In this document: one piece after another, positions 50,243-58,758 of the stretch
Layout of the letters: every line of letters starts with the position of its first letter
How positions within the stretch are numbered: the first letter of the stretch is position 1
Source: Pseudoxanthomonas mexicana
GTDB taxonomy: Bacteria; Pseudomonadota; Gammaproteobacteria; Xanthomonadales; Xanthomonadaceae
Length of the DNA: 64,000 nt
Direction of reading: 5' to 3'
NCBI RefSeq assembly: GCF_001556105.1
Contig: NZ_LSIF01000073.1
Coordinates: 1 to 64,000, forward strand
The notes under the pieces: model-generated
Seen by the model: only the letters and a program-made list of their open reading frames with translations
Told to the model about the DNA's origin: nothing
The model's database searches: none
Translations under genes and position numbers: made by a program

Positions 50243-51031
50243 ATGCGCTCGCCAGATCCTGCCGGCTCCTCCACCCTTCGGGACGTGTACGTGTTCGCCA
50301 CCTGCGTGGTGGACCTGTTCATGCCCGACGCCGGCCTGGACGCGATCGCCGTGCTGGAACGGATCGGTTGCCGCGTGCACCTGCCCGAGGCGCAGACCTG
50401 CTGCGGACAGCCCGCCTACACCAGCGGCTTTCCGGAGGAGTCGCGCAAGGTCGCGCGTGCGCAGCTCGATCTGTTTCCGCAGCGCTGGCCGATCGTGGTG
50501 CCGTCGGGATCCTGCGCGGGGATGATGCGGCACCACTGGCCGCGGCTGTTCGCGGACGACCCCGTGCTGCTGGCGCGCGTGCGCGATATCGGCGCACGGG
50601 TGGTGGAGTTCTCCGACTTCCTGGCCGCGACCGACCTGCCGATGCCCGCAGCCGCCACCGCCGATCCGGTGTCCGTTTGCCTGCATACCTCGTGCAGTGC
50701 GCGCCGCGAAACCGGCGCATTGGCCAGCGGGCGCCGGTTGCTGGAGGCGCTGCCCGGTGTCGAGCTGAAGATCCAGGCCTACGAATCCGAATGCTGCGGC
50801 TTCGGCGGCACGTTCGCGGTCAAGCAGCCCGACATCTCCGCCGCGATGGCCGGCGACAAGGTGGATGCGCTGGCCGAAAGCGGTTGCGATGCCTTCGTCA
50901 GCGGCGACTGCGGCTGTCTGCTCAACCTCAACGGCTCGCTGGCGCGTCGCGAGGTGCCGCTGCAGGGCCGGCATATCGCCAGCTTCCTGCGCGAGCGCTG
51001 GGGCCTGCCCGCACCGGATGCCGGCGCATGA
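50243..51031 (+). CDS. lutA: lactate utilisation protein A, Fe-S cluster-binding
   Basis: A 262-residue cytoplasmic protein (also LldE) with two CCG domains: TCCGQPAYTSGF near residue 53 and ECCGFGGTFAVKQPD near residue 187. It is a subunit of the LutABC L-lactate oxidase complex that converts lactate to pyruvate. ATG 50243 is the first that gives the hydrophobic YVFATCVVDLF strand close to the N-terminus. The stop overlaps the lutC start by four bases (ATGA). Confidence 0.93.
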   Translation: MRSPDPAGSSTLRDVYVFATCVVDLFMPDAGLDAIAVLERIGCRVHLPEAQTCCGQPAYTSGFPEESRKVARAQLDLFPQRWPIVVPSGSCAGMMRHHWPRLFADDPVLLARVRDIGARVVEFSDFLAATDLPMPAAATADPVSVCLHTSCSARRETGALASGRRLLEALPGVELKIQAYESECCGFGGTFAVKQPDISAAMAGDKVDALAESGCDAFVSGDCGCLLNLNGSLARREVPLQGRHIASFLRERWGLPAPDAGA

Positions 51032-51711
51032 GCCTGCCCGCTGCGTCAGCCCGCGCGCGCTCCGCGATCCTGTCGCGGCTGCGCGCCGCCGCGCCGGTCG
51101 AACTGCCGGCGCCGGATGTCGCCGCGTACTACGCCGATGCCGGCATGCCGTCGTCGGCCGCGATGCGCGAGCGTTTCATCGCGCAGGCGCGCGGCTGGCG
51201 TGCCGAGGTGATCGAGACCGATGCCGCTTCGTGGCCAAGCGCGCTCGCCGCGGTGCTGGCGGACAAGGGCGTGCGCCGGCTGATGGCGGGCCGCAACACG
51301 GCGCTGGTCGACGGCCTGCACGCCGCCACGCAGGCGGTGACGCTGGACTGGTACGACGCGCCCATCGAAACGCTCAAGCCGGTGCTGTTCGACACCGTCG
51401 ATGCCGGCATCACCACCACGCTGGGCGGCATCGCGGAAACCGGCAGCCTGATCCTGTGGCCGGACGTGCGCGAGCCGCGCACGCTGTCGCTGCTGCCGCC
51501 ACTGCACATCGCGGTGCTGCGCGAAGACGACCTGCTGCCCACGCTGTACGCGGCCATGCGGCACCGTCAATGGGCGGCGGGCCTGCCCACCAATGCGCTG
51601 CTGGTCACCGGGCCGTCCAAGACCGCCGACATCCAGCGCCTGCTGGTGTACGGCGCGCACGGTCCGCGCGAACTCGTCATCCTGCTGCTGCGCGCGGAGG
51701 CCACGGCATGA
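51028..51711 (+). CDS. lutC: lactate utilisation protein C (LUD domain)
   Basis: A 227-residue protein consisting of one LUD domain (VLFDTVDAGITTTLGGIAETGSLILWPD, then LPTNALLVTGPSKTADIQRLLVYGAHGPRELVILLL). It is the small subunit of the LutABC complex. It sits between lutA and lutB and overlaps both by four bases. In Bacillus the order is lutA-lutB-lutC, so the order here is changed. Confidence 0.93.
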   Translation: MSLPAASARARSAILSRLRAAAPVELPAPDVAAYYADAGMPSSAAMRERFIAQARGWRAEVIETDAASWPSALAAVLADKGVRRLMAGRNTALVDGLHAATQAVTLDWYDAPIETLKPVLFDTVDAGITTTLGGIAETGSLILWPDVREPRTLSLLPPLHIAVLREDDLLPTLYAAMRHRQWAAGLPTNALLVTGPSKTADIQRLLVYGAHGPRELVILLLRAEATA

Positions 51712-53183
51712 GCGCGGTGCGGCCCGCCGCCGATCCGGTCGCGTTCAAGGACAACGCGCGCCTGGTGCTGGCCGATCCGGTGCTGCGGCGTGGTTTCCGC
51801 GGCGCGATGGACTACCTGGCCGACAAGCGTGCCGCGCAGTTCCCCGAGCACGACGCGTTCGAGCGCCTGCGCTCGCTGGGCGAACACCTGCGCAAGCGTG
51901 CGCTGTCGCGGCTGCCGGACCTGCTGGAACAGCTGGAGCAGGCGCTGCACGCACGCGGCGTGCAGGTGCACTGGGCGGAGGATGCGGCCGATGCGAACCG
52001 CATCTTCCAGGAGATCGCCGCACGCCACGACGCCACGATGATGGTGAAAGGAAAGTCGATGGTCAGCGAGGAGATCGAGCTGAACCACCGTATGCAGGAG
52101 CATGGCATCGCCTGTGTCGAGACCGACATGGGCGAGTACATCCTGCAGCTCGACAACGACCGGCCCAGCCACATCATCATGCCGGCGATCCACAAGACCA
52201 AGGAAGACGTGGCGAAGATCTTCGCCGAGCACATCCCCGGTGCGGGTTACACCGAGGACGTGGACGAACTGATCGCGATCGGCCGCGTGGCGCTGCGCGA
52301 CAAGTTCCGACAGGCGAAGATCGGGGTATCCGGCGTCAACTTCATGGTGGCCGAGACCGGCTCGCTGGCACTGGTGGAGAACGAAGGCAACGGACGGCTG
52401 TCGACGACGGTGCCGGACGTGCACATCGCCATCACCGGCATCGAGAAGGTCATCGAGAAGCTCGAACACGTGCCGCCGCTGTTCACCCTGCTGACGCGCT
52501 CTGCCACCGGCCAGGCCGTGACCACCTACCTCAACGTCATCAGTGGTCCGCGCCGCGAGGGCGAGAAGGACGGGCCGCGCGAAGTGCACCTGGTGCTGCT
52601 GGACAACGGCCGCAGCCAGGCCTTCGCCGAGGAACGCTTCCGCGCGACACTGCAGTGCATCCGCTGCGGCGCGTGCATGAACCACTGTCCCGTCTATGCG
52701 CGCATCGGCGGCCTGTCGTACGGCACAACTTACCCGGGACCGATCGGCGCGATCATCTCGCCGCACCTGCTGGGGCTGGAGTCGACCCGCGATCTGCCGA
52801 CCGCGTCCAGCCTGTGCGGTGCCTGCGGCGACGTCTGCCCGGTGGGCATTCCCATCCCCGAGCTGCTGATGCACCTGCGCGAAGCCGGACGGCACCATCG
52901 TCCCGCAGTGCAGCAGCGCGACGCATTGAAGGGGCAGGGAGCAGTGCGTAGCATCCCGGAGGTCATCGCCTGGAAGGCGTGGCGACTGCTGTATTCCAAC
53001 GGGATGCGCTATCGCCTGTTCACCTGGATCGCCTCCCGGCTGCGCGGCCTCACGCCTGCGCACCAGGGCGGCTGGACCCGATCACGTACGCCGCTGACGC
53101 CCGCGCCGCGCTCGCTGCGCGAGCGATGGCGGACGTCGCGCACCCACAGCATCACCGATACGCACAGCACGCAGGAGAAGTAG
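51708..53183 (+). CDS. lutB: lactate utilisation protein B, iron-sulfur
   Basis: A 491-residue protein. An N-terminal LUD-like domain is followed by two 4Fe-4S motifs (CIRCGACMNHCPVY and CGACGDVCPVGI, residues ~322-385) and a C-terminal domain. It is the iron-sulfur subunit of LutABC. The last ~50 residues are Arg/Thr/Ser-rich and probably not conserved. The operon ends here, since the next gene is 101 bases downstream with its own ribosome site. No lactate permease (lldP) is present in the window. Confidence 0.93.
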   Translation: MSAVRPAADPVAFKDNARLVLADPVLRRGFRGAMDYLADKRAAQFPEHDAFERLRSLGEHLRKRALSRLPDLLEQLEQALHARGVQVHWAEDAADANRIFQEIAARHDATMMVKGKSMVSEEIELNHRMQEHGIACVETDMGEYILQLDNDRPSHIIMPAIHKTKEDVAKIFAEHIPGAGYTEDVDELIAIGRVALRDKFRQAKIGVSGVNFMVAETGSLALVENEGNGRLSTTVPDVHIAITGIEKVIEKLEHVPPLFTLLTRSATGQAVTTYLNVISGPRREGEKDGPREVHLVLLDNGRSQAFAEERFRATLQCIRCGACMNHCPVYARIGGLSYGTTYPGPIGAIISPHLLGLESTRDLPTASSLCGACGDVCPVGIPIPELLMHLREAGRHHRPAVQQRDALKGQGAVRSIPEVIAWKAWRLLYSNGMRYRLFTWIASRLRGLTPAHQGGWTRSRTPLTPAPRSLRERWRTSRTHSITDTHSTQEK

Positions 53184-53284
53184 GGAACACGCTGGAAACG
53201 ACCGCGGACCGGGAGCATCCGCAGTCCATACACACGAACGGCACGCAAGCGGGAGCGTCTTGGGCCGGCCTTGGGAGGGGTGGC

Positions 53285-55273
53285 ATGGCAACTGTCCAAC
53301 AGCACGTCGAAACGGTGTTGCGGGTGATCCATTCGGGATCGCCCAGCATCGGAAGCAACGCCAATACCGATCTGATCCACCGCTCGTGGCGCCGCTGCGC
53401 CACCGAGCATGCCCTCGATCCGGCGATGCGCCCGGACGTGCGCATCGAAACCAATTCGCGCCTGCGCGAATGCCGGCAGCAGGTGGAAGAACACCTGCAC
53501 GTCGCGCGCGCCGGCATGGAGCAGCTGTACAAGCACGTCTCCGACCTCGGTTATGTGCTGCTGCTGACCGATGCGGAAGGCGTCACGCTCGACTTCATCG
53601 GCAACGACACCTGGGATGCGCCGCTGCGCCGCGCCGGCCTGGCGCTGGGTGCCAACTGGAACGAGGTCCATGCCGGCACCAACGGCATCGGCACGTGCAT
53701 CGCCGAGCAGTCGACGGTGATCTGCGACCGCGAGGACCACTTCTACATCGGCCATATCGGCCTCAGCTGCACCAGCACGCCGCTGTACGATCCCGATGGC
53801 GCCTTCATGGGCGCGCTGGACGTGTCCGCGCTGTCGTCGCCGGACCGGCGCGAGAGCCTGCACCTGGCGCGCCACCTGACCGTGCTGCACGCGCGGATGA
53901 TCGAGGACGCCAACTTCATCCGCCAGTTCCGCGCGCACTGGATCCTGCGCCTCGGCACGGTCGGACCGCTGGTCGATGTCTGTGGCGAACTGATGCTGGC
54001 GGTGGACCGCGACGGCCGCATCGTCGGCGCCAACAGCGGTGCGCGCCAACAGCTGCGCCTGCTGGAATCGCTGCATACGCGCGACGCCGCGCGCGCACAA
54101 CTGGTCGGCAACCACCTGACCGGCGTGTTCGGCACGCGCATCGACGACATCTGGCGTCTGACCAAGGGCACCTCGCACGATTCGCGCGGCGTGGTGACCA
54201 CGTGGGACGGACAGGGCTACCACGCCTCGATGATCGCGCCGAAGACCGCGCCGCGCCTGCACGTGCCGGACGCCGGTGAAGCGCCGCGCAATCCCGTGCA
54301 GGACAGCGTGCTGTCGCGGCTGTCCGGTGGCGATCCGCGCATGGACCAGCTGCTGGAACGTGCGGCGCGCCTGGTCGACAAGCCGGTCAGCATCTTCCTG
54401 CAGGGCGAGACCGGCACCGGCAAGGAAGTGTTGGCTCGCGCGCTGCACGATGCGAGCCGCCGCGCGGAGCGTTCGTTCGTGGCGGTCAACTGCGCGGCCA
54501 TCCCGGAGTCGCTGATCGAGAGCGAGCTGTTCGGCTACGCACCGGGTACGTTCACCGGTGCGCGCAGCAAGGGCATGAAGGGACTGATCCAGCGTTCCGA
54601 CGGCGGCACGCTGTTCCTCGACGAAATCGGCGATATGCCGCTGCCGTTGCAGACGCGCCTGCTGCGCGTGCTGGCGGAACGAGAGGTGTTGCCGCTGGGT
54701 GCGGACGAACCGGTACGCGTGGATCTCAATGTGGTCGCCGCCTCGCACCGCGACCTGCGCCGGCAGATCGTCGCGGGCACGTTCCGCGAGGACCTGTACT
54801 ACCGGCTGTGCGGCGCCACGCTGGCGTTGCCGGCGCTGCGCGAACGCGGCGACAAGGCGTTCCTGATCGAGCGCATCCTGGAGATGGAAGCGCAGGCGAT
54901 GGGCGTGCGGGCCGAGATCGACCCGCGTGCCGTGGCGGTGCTGCTGCGCCACGAATGGCCCGGCAACATCCGCGAACTGCGCAATGCCCTGTGCTACGCG
55001 CTGTCGATCGCCGATGGCGCCACGGTCCGCGTCGACCACCTGCCCCAGGAGGTCTTCGAGGCCGACGGCGCCGCCGTGCCCGCGACGGCGACGGTCATCC
55101 CGTTCCCGCGCGAGCCTGCGGCCGGCACCGATGAACGCGGCGAGCTGCTGGAGGTGCTGCGCCGCAATCGCTGGAACATCAGCGAGGCCGCGCGCGATCT
55201 GGGCGCATGCCGCGCCACCGTCTACCGGCGGATGAAGCGGCTGGACATCGTGTCGCCGACGCAGACCGACTAG
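53285..55273 (+). CDS. sigma-54-dependent Fis family regulator (AcoR-type)
   Basis: A 662-residue enhancer-binding protein. The N-terminal region contains a GAF-like sensor (~residues 80-190, LTDAEGVTLDFIGNDTWD ... NGIGTCIAEQSTVIC). A central AAA+ domain has Walker A GETGTGKE (~residue 375), the sigma-54-contact loop GTFTGA (usual form GAFTGA), Walker B GGTLFLDEIGD and the R-finger region. A C-terminal Fis-type helix-turn-helix (ELLEVLRRNRWNISEAARDLGACRATVYRRMKRL) closes it. The AcoR type usually controls alcohol, acetoin or aldehyde catabolism. It directly precedes a clear sigma-54 promoter. GGGAGGGG lies before ATG 53285. Confidence 0.92.
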   Translation: MATVQQHVETVLRVIHSGSPSIGSNANTDLIHRSWRRCATEHALDPAMRPDVRIETNSRLRECRQQVEEHLHVARAGMEQLYKHVSDLGYVLLLTDAEGVTLDFIGNDTWDAPLRRAGLALGANWNEVHAGTNGIGTCIAEQSTVICDREDHFYIGHIGLSCTSTPLYDPDGAFMGALDVSALSSPDRRESLHLARHLTVLHARMIEDANFIRQFRAHWILRLGTVGPLVDVCGELMLAVDRDGRIVGANSGARQQLRLLESLHTRDAARAQLVGNHLTGVFGTRIDDIWRLTKGTSHDSRGVVTTWDGQGYHASMIAPKTAPRLHVPDAGEAPRNPVQDSVLSRLSGGDPRMDQLLERAARLVDKPVSIFLQGETGTGKEVLARALHDASRRAERSFVAVNCAAIPESLIESELFGYAPGTFTGARSKGMKGLIQRSDGGTLFLDEIGDMPLPLQTRLLRVLAEREVLPLGADEPVRVDLNVVAASHRDLRRQIVAGTFREDLYYRLCGATLALPALRERGDKAFLIERILEMEAQAMGVRAEIDPRAVAVLLRHEWPGNIRELRNALCYALSIADGATVRVDHLPQEVFEADGAAVPATATVIPFPREPAAGTDERGELLEVLRRNRWNISEAARDLGACRATVYRRMKRLDIVSPTQTD

Positions 55274-55314
55274 CACCGTTCTCCTGCAGTGCGCATGGCG
55301 TGACCATGCGACCC

Positions 55315-55348
55315 GACGGCCCGTCCTTGCGACGGGCCGTCTTCGTTT
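55315..55348 (+). terminator. terminator of the AcoR-type regulator
   Basis: A perfect 11-base stem (55315-55325 with 55331-55341), CTTGC loop, then TTCGTTT. It isolates the regulator from the sigma-54 operon behind it. Confidence 0.75.
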
Positions 55349-55380
55349 GCATCGCCATCGCATCGCCGCGCGCCAGTGGG

Positions 55381-55432
55381 TGCGACACCTGTCGCAGGCG
55401 ACTGCGACAGCTGGTCGCATGCAGGTGTCGCA
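55381..55432 (+). promoter_or_regulatory. tandem upstream activator sites for the AcoR-type regulator
   Basis: Site 1 is TGCGACACCTGTCGCA (55381-55396). Site 2 is TGCGACAGCTGGTCGCA (55403-55419). A half-site GCAGGTGTCGCA ends at 55432. The core TGCGACA/TGTCGCA is repeated in inverted form. The centre is about 135 bases upstream of the -24 element, typical for sigma-54 enhancers. Binding by the adjacent regulator is inferred. Confidence 0.7.
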
Positions 55433-55482
55433 TGTTCATTGCACTGCCGCATGGATTCGACGGCATGCGCCAATGCCATCGG

Positions 55483-55495
55483 CATCAAGTCATTG
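55483..55495 (+). promoter_or_regulatory. IHF-like site between activator sites and promoter
   Basis: CATCAAGTCATTG matches the IHF consensus WATCAANNNNTTR at 12 of 13 positions. IHF bends DNA to bring the enhancer to the sigma-54 polymerase, and it lies where such a site is expected. Confidence 0.55.
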
Positions 55496-55524
55496 ATTCC
55501 ACACGCATGCACGCGCATGGCTCC

Positions 55525-55537
55525 GTTGCACTGCAAC
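55525..55537. repeat. 13-bp palindrome abutting the -24 element
   Basis: GTTGCACTGCAAC is a perfect inverted repeat with one central base, ending two bases before the -24 element. It could be an operator for a second regulator. A chance match is possible. Confidence 0.4.
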
Positions 55538-55538
55538 G

Positions 55539-55554
55539 TGGCACGCGGCTTGCG
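55539..55554 (+). promoter_or_regulatory. sigma-54 (-24/-12) promoter
   Basis: TGGCACGCGGCTTGCG matches TGGCACG-N4-TTGCW closely, with correct spacing between the GG and GC doublets. It lies 115 bases before the first gene of the alcohol-oxidation set and downstream of activator and IHF-like sites. Confidence 0.88.
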
Positions 55555-55669
55555 CTATCTCCTGCGTGGACCTGATGCGCCTGCGCACCGGTGTCCCGGA
55601 ACCACCATCGCCGCGCGGACAACGATCCGCTGACCGGCCGGTCCATTCACTCGGGAGGGAAGCACCACC

Positions 55670-56530
55670 ATGAAGAGAGAGACGATGCCGTCGCTGCCGC
55701 GCCTGTTGCCGCTGGCCCTGTTGCCGCTGCTGGCGATCGCGGGCACGGCCAGCGCGCAGACCACGTTCGACGTGATCGGTCCGCGCGAGTACGAGCTGCC
55801 GGTCGGCTTCGAGCCGTTCAACGTGTTCGTGCAGTACGCCACGTACCAGGACAACGGGCGCATCTTCAATGCCGATGGCGACCGCGTCGACGGCTCGGGC
55901 AGCAAGGCGCTGACCGGCCTGTCCAAGTACGTGCGCTTCTGGACACCGGAATCGAACAAGAAGATCGGCGTGGCCTGGGAAGTGATCGTGCCCGAAGTCT
56001 CCATCCGCAACACGTCCGCCGCGCCGGGCGACCGCTACATCAGCGGCATCGGCGACCCGATGACCGGCTTCGCCATCTGGTACAAGCCCAGCGAGAAGGC
56101 CACGCTCGGCTTCCAGTCGTTCGTGCAGGTGCCGGTGGGCACCGAGCGTGTCAGCGACACCAACTGGAAGAACCTGTCCAGCTTCTTCTGGGACTGGCGC
56201 ATGGGCGACAAGTTCGGCTGGACGGGCGATGCCGGCTTCGTCTGGCAGAGCCACCGCGACAACGGCATCCAGCCCGGCGTGACGCTGCACACCAACAACC
56301 GTTTCGCCTACCGCGCGTCGCAACGGTTGGAACCGTTCCTGGCGCTCGACGCCGAGCGCACGGATTCGAACGATGGCCTGCCGACCGGCTGGGCGATCGA
56401 TGGCGGCGCCGGCCTGATGGTGCACACGTTCGACAACCAGTCGATCACGGTGCGCTATTCGACTTCGCTCGATGGCAAGAACCACAGCGTCAACGACAGC
56501 TTCAACCTGAAATACGCCTACGTGTGGTGA
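55670..56530 (+). CDS. outer-membrane transporter-like protein (Phenol_MetA_deg type)
   Basis: A 286-residue exported protein. The signal peptide ends near ASAQ (residue ~30). The rest has alternating aromatic beta-strand sequence ending in YAYVW, as in outer-membrane proteins of the phenol/MetA-pathway family. Motifs include VQYATYQDNGRIFNADGDRV and IGDPMTGFAIWYKPSEKATLGFQSFVQVPVGTERV. Such proteins probably let alcohols or aromatic compounds through the outer membrane. It is the first gene after the sigma-54 promoter, about 115 bases away. GGGAGGG precedes the ATG at 55670; ATG 55685 is an alternative. Confidence 0.75.
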   Translation: MKRETMPSLPRLLPLALLPLLAIAGTASAQTTFDVIGPREYELPVGFEPFNVFVQYATYQDNGRIFNADGDRVDGSGSKALTGLSKYVRFWTPESNKKIGVAWEVIVPEVSIRNTSAAPGDRYISGIGDPMTGFAIWYKPSEKATLGFQSFVQVPVGTERVSDTNWKNLSSFFWDWRMGDKFGWTGDAGFVWQSHRDNGIQPGVTLHTNNRFAYRASQRLEPFLALDAERTDSNDGLPTGWAIDGGAGLMVHTFDNQSITVRYSTSLDGKNHSVNDSFNLKYAYVW

Positions 56531-56600
56531 TCGCCGCCGGTGGCGCGCCGCTCCCCGTGGACGACGCGCCTGCAAGGACAACACAAGCAAAGGAAACCCC

Positions 56601-58037
56601 ATGACACAGACTTACCAGAACTACATCGATGGCGCGTTCGTCGCCGGCGGCAGTGCGACCATCGACGTGACCAACCCCGCCGACGGTGCATTGCTCGCGT
56701 GCATCCCCGACAGCGACGCCGCGACGGTCGACGCCGCCGTGTCCGCCGCGCGGCGTGCGCAGCCGGCGTGGGAGAAGCTCGCGCCGATCGAACGCGCCGG
56801 CTGCCTGCGCAAGATCTCCGCCAAGCTGCGCGAACATCGCAAGGACCTTGCCGGCGTGATCGTGCGCGAGCAGGGCAAGATCCAGCAGCTGGCGCAGGTC
56901 GAAGTCGACTTCACCGCCGACTACATCGACTACATGGCCGAGTGGGCGCGCCGGCTGGAAGGCGAGATCCTCACCAGCGACCGCGCCAACGAGAACATCT
57001 TCCTGTTCCGCAAGCCGATCGGCGTGGTCGCCGGTATCCTGCCGTGGAACTTCCCGTTCTTCCTGATCGCCCGCAAGCTGGCGCCCGCGCTGATCACCGG
57101 CAACACCATCGTGATCAAGCCGAGCGAAGAGACGCCGATCAACGCCTACGAGTTCGCGAAACTCGTCGCCGAGACCGACCTGCCGAAGGGCGTGTTCAAC
57201 CTCGTTGGCGGCCTCGGGCGCAGCACCGGCCAGGCGCTGGTCGAGCATCCTCAGGTCGACCTGATCACCTTCACCGGCAGCGTCGCCACCGGCAGTCGCA
57301 TCATGCAGACGGCCGGTCGCAATCTGACCCGGGTGAACCTGGAACTCGGCGGCAAGGCACCGGCGATCGTGCTGGCCGATGCCGACCTCGACCTGGCGGC
57401 GGAGGCGATCTACGACTCGCGCGTCATCAACACGGGGCAGGTCTGCAACTGCGCCGAGCGCGTCTATGTCGAACGCGGTGCGCATGAAGCGCTGGTCGAG
57501 CGGCTGGTGAAGCTGTTCCGCGACACGAAGTACGGCGATCCATCCGAGCGCGACGACCTGCAGATGGGGCCGCTGGTGAACCAGGCCGGCCTGGACAAGG
57601 TGTCGGCGGCGGTGGAGCAGGCCAAGCGCGACGGCGCCACCATCGTCACCGGCGGCAAGCCGGCCGACCTGGGCAAGGGCTTCCACTACGAGCCGACGCT
57701 GATCGTCGATGCGCGCGCCGACATGGCGATCATGCGCGAGGAGACGTTCGGCCCGGTGCTGCCGATCCAGGTGGTCGACAGCCTGGACGAGGCCATCGCG
57801 CTGGCCAACGACTCCGAGTACGGACTGACGTCGTCGATCTTCACCCGCGACATCAACGCGGCGATGAAGGCCGCGCGCGAGCTGCGCTTCGGCGAGACCT
57901 ACATCAACCGTGAGCATTTCGAAGCCATGCAGGGCTTCCATGCGGGCCGGCGCAAGTCCGGCATCGGCGGCGCCGACGGCAAGCACGGCCTGCTCGAATT
58001 CACCGAGACCCACGTGGTCTACCTGCAGACGCCCTGA
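56601..58037 (+). CDS. aldA: aldehyde dehydrogenase (AldA, lactaldehyde/glycolaldehyde type)
   Basis: A 478-residue NAD-dependent cytoplasmic enzyme. The catalytic residues are Asn150, Glu248 (NLELGGK) and Cys282 (GQVCNC). It resembles E. coli AldA along its length, including YIDYMAEWARR, ILPWNFPFFLIARK, MGPLVNQAGL and the C-terminal FHAGRRKSGIGGADGKHG. It would oxidise lactaldehyde, glycolaldehyde or simple aldehydes from the PQQ dehydrogenase. Lactate from lactaldehyde would suit the nearby lut genes. It lies 70 bases after the outer-membrane gene. Confidence 0.92.
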   Translation: MTQTYQNYIDGAFVAGGSATIDVTNPADGALLACIPDSDAATVDAAVSAARRAQPAWEKLAPIERAGCLRKISAKLREHRKDLAGVIVREQGKIQQLAQVEVDFTADYIDYMAEWARRLEGEILTSDRANENIFLFRKPIGVVAGILPWNFPFFLIARKLAPALITGNTIVIKPSEETPINAYEFAKLVAETDLPKGVFNLVGGLGRSTGQALVEHPQVDLITFTGSVATGSRIMQTAGRNLTRVNLELGGKAPAIVLADADLDLAAEAIYDSRVINTGQVCNCAERVYVERGAHEALVERLVKLFRDTKYGDPSERDDLQMGPLVNQAGLDKVSAAVEQAKRDGATIVTGGKPADLGKGFHYEPTLIVDARADMAIMREETFGPVLPIQVVDSLDEAIALANDSEYGLTSSIFTRDINAAMKAARELRFGETYINREHFEAMQGFHAGRRKSGIGGADGKHGLLEFTETHVVYLQTP

Positions 58038-58054
58038 AGAAGAGAACAGCCACG

Positions 58055-58687
58055 ATGAGCGAAGCGAAAGAACAGGGCGGTTGCGCGTGCGCGTGCGCCG
58101 GACATCCCGACGACAGCGGACGACGTAGCATGCTGACAGGCGCACTCGCGCTGGCGGCATTGGCGCCGTTGGCCGCCGTCAGCGGTGGTGCGCAGGCGCA
58201 GGCATCCGCCCCGGCTGCCACGCGCAGCCCGAAGCCGGAGCCGGGCGACAAGCTGGCTTTCATGATCGGGCCGAAGGCAGGCAAGGAAGTGAAGCCCGCC
58301 GACATCGAAGTCGGCAAGCCGCCGGTGCTCGCGTATCCGATGGATCCGGCGACCGGCAAGGTGCTGATCTCGAAAGCCAACCTGCTGACCGTGGTGCGGC
58401 TGAAGCCGGCCGACCTGAAACCGACCAGCGCCCGCAACGCCGCCGACGGCATCGTCGCGTTCTCGTCGCTGTGCACGCACTACGGCTGTCCCATCACCAC
58501 GCTGCATCCGAGCCAGACGCAGATCGTCTGCAACTGCCATGGCTCGGTGTTCGACGCGGCCAACCGCGGCGCCGTCACCACGGGACCGGCCACGCGCCGG
58601 CTCGCGATGCTGCCGGTGACGATCAAGGACGGCGCGCTGGTGGTCAGCGGCAAGTTCGACGGACCGCTCGGCCCGCCGACCACCTGA
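58055..58687 (+). CDS. Tat-exported Rieske [2Fe-2S] protein
   Basis: A 210-residue electron-transfer protein. The Rieske ligands are Cys140 and His142 (CTHYGC) and Cys159 and His162 (CNCHGS), with Cys145 and Cys161 placed for the disulfide. A Tat-like SGRRSMLTGALALAALAPL leader lies at residues ~21-40. An unusual Cys-rich GGCACACAG (residues 8-16) precedes it. It is a single-domain Rieske protein with no partner cytochrome b, so its partner is unclear; the neighbouring PQQ dehydrogenase or azurin are candidates. It lies 17 bases behind aldA. Confidence 0.88.
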   Translation: MSEAKEQGGCACACAGHPDDSGRRSMLTGALALAALAPLAAVSGGAQAQASAPAATRSPKPEPGDKLAFMIGPKAGKEVKPADIEVGKPPVLAYPMDPATGKVLISKANLLTVVRLKPADLKPTSARNAADGIVAFSSLCTHYGCPITTLHPSQTQIVCNCHGSVFDAANRGAVTTGPATRRLAMLPVTIKDGALVVSGKFDGPLGPPTT

Positions 58688-58758
58688 CCTGCGTGCCGTT
58701 CCACGTCCACGTTCCCTTTTGCACCACACACACCAACGCTTCACCCGGGAGGAGACCC

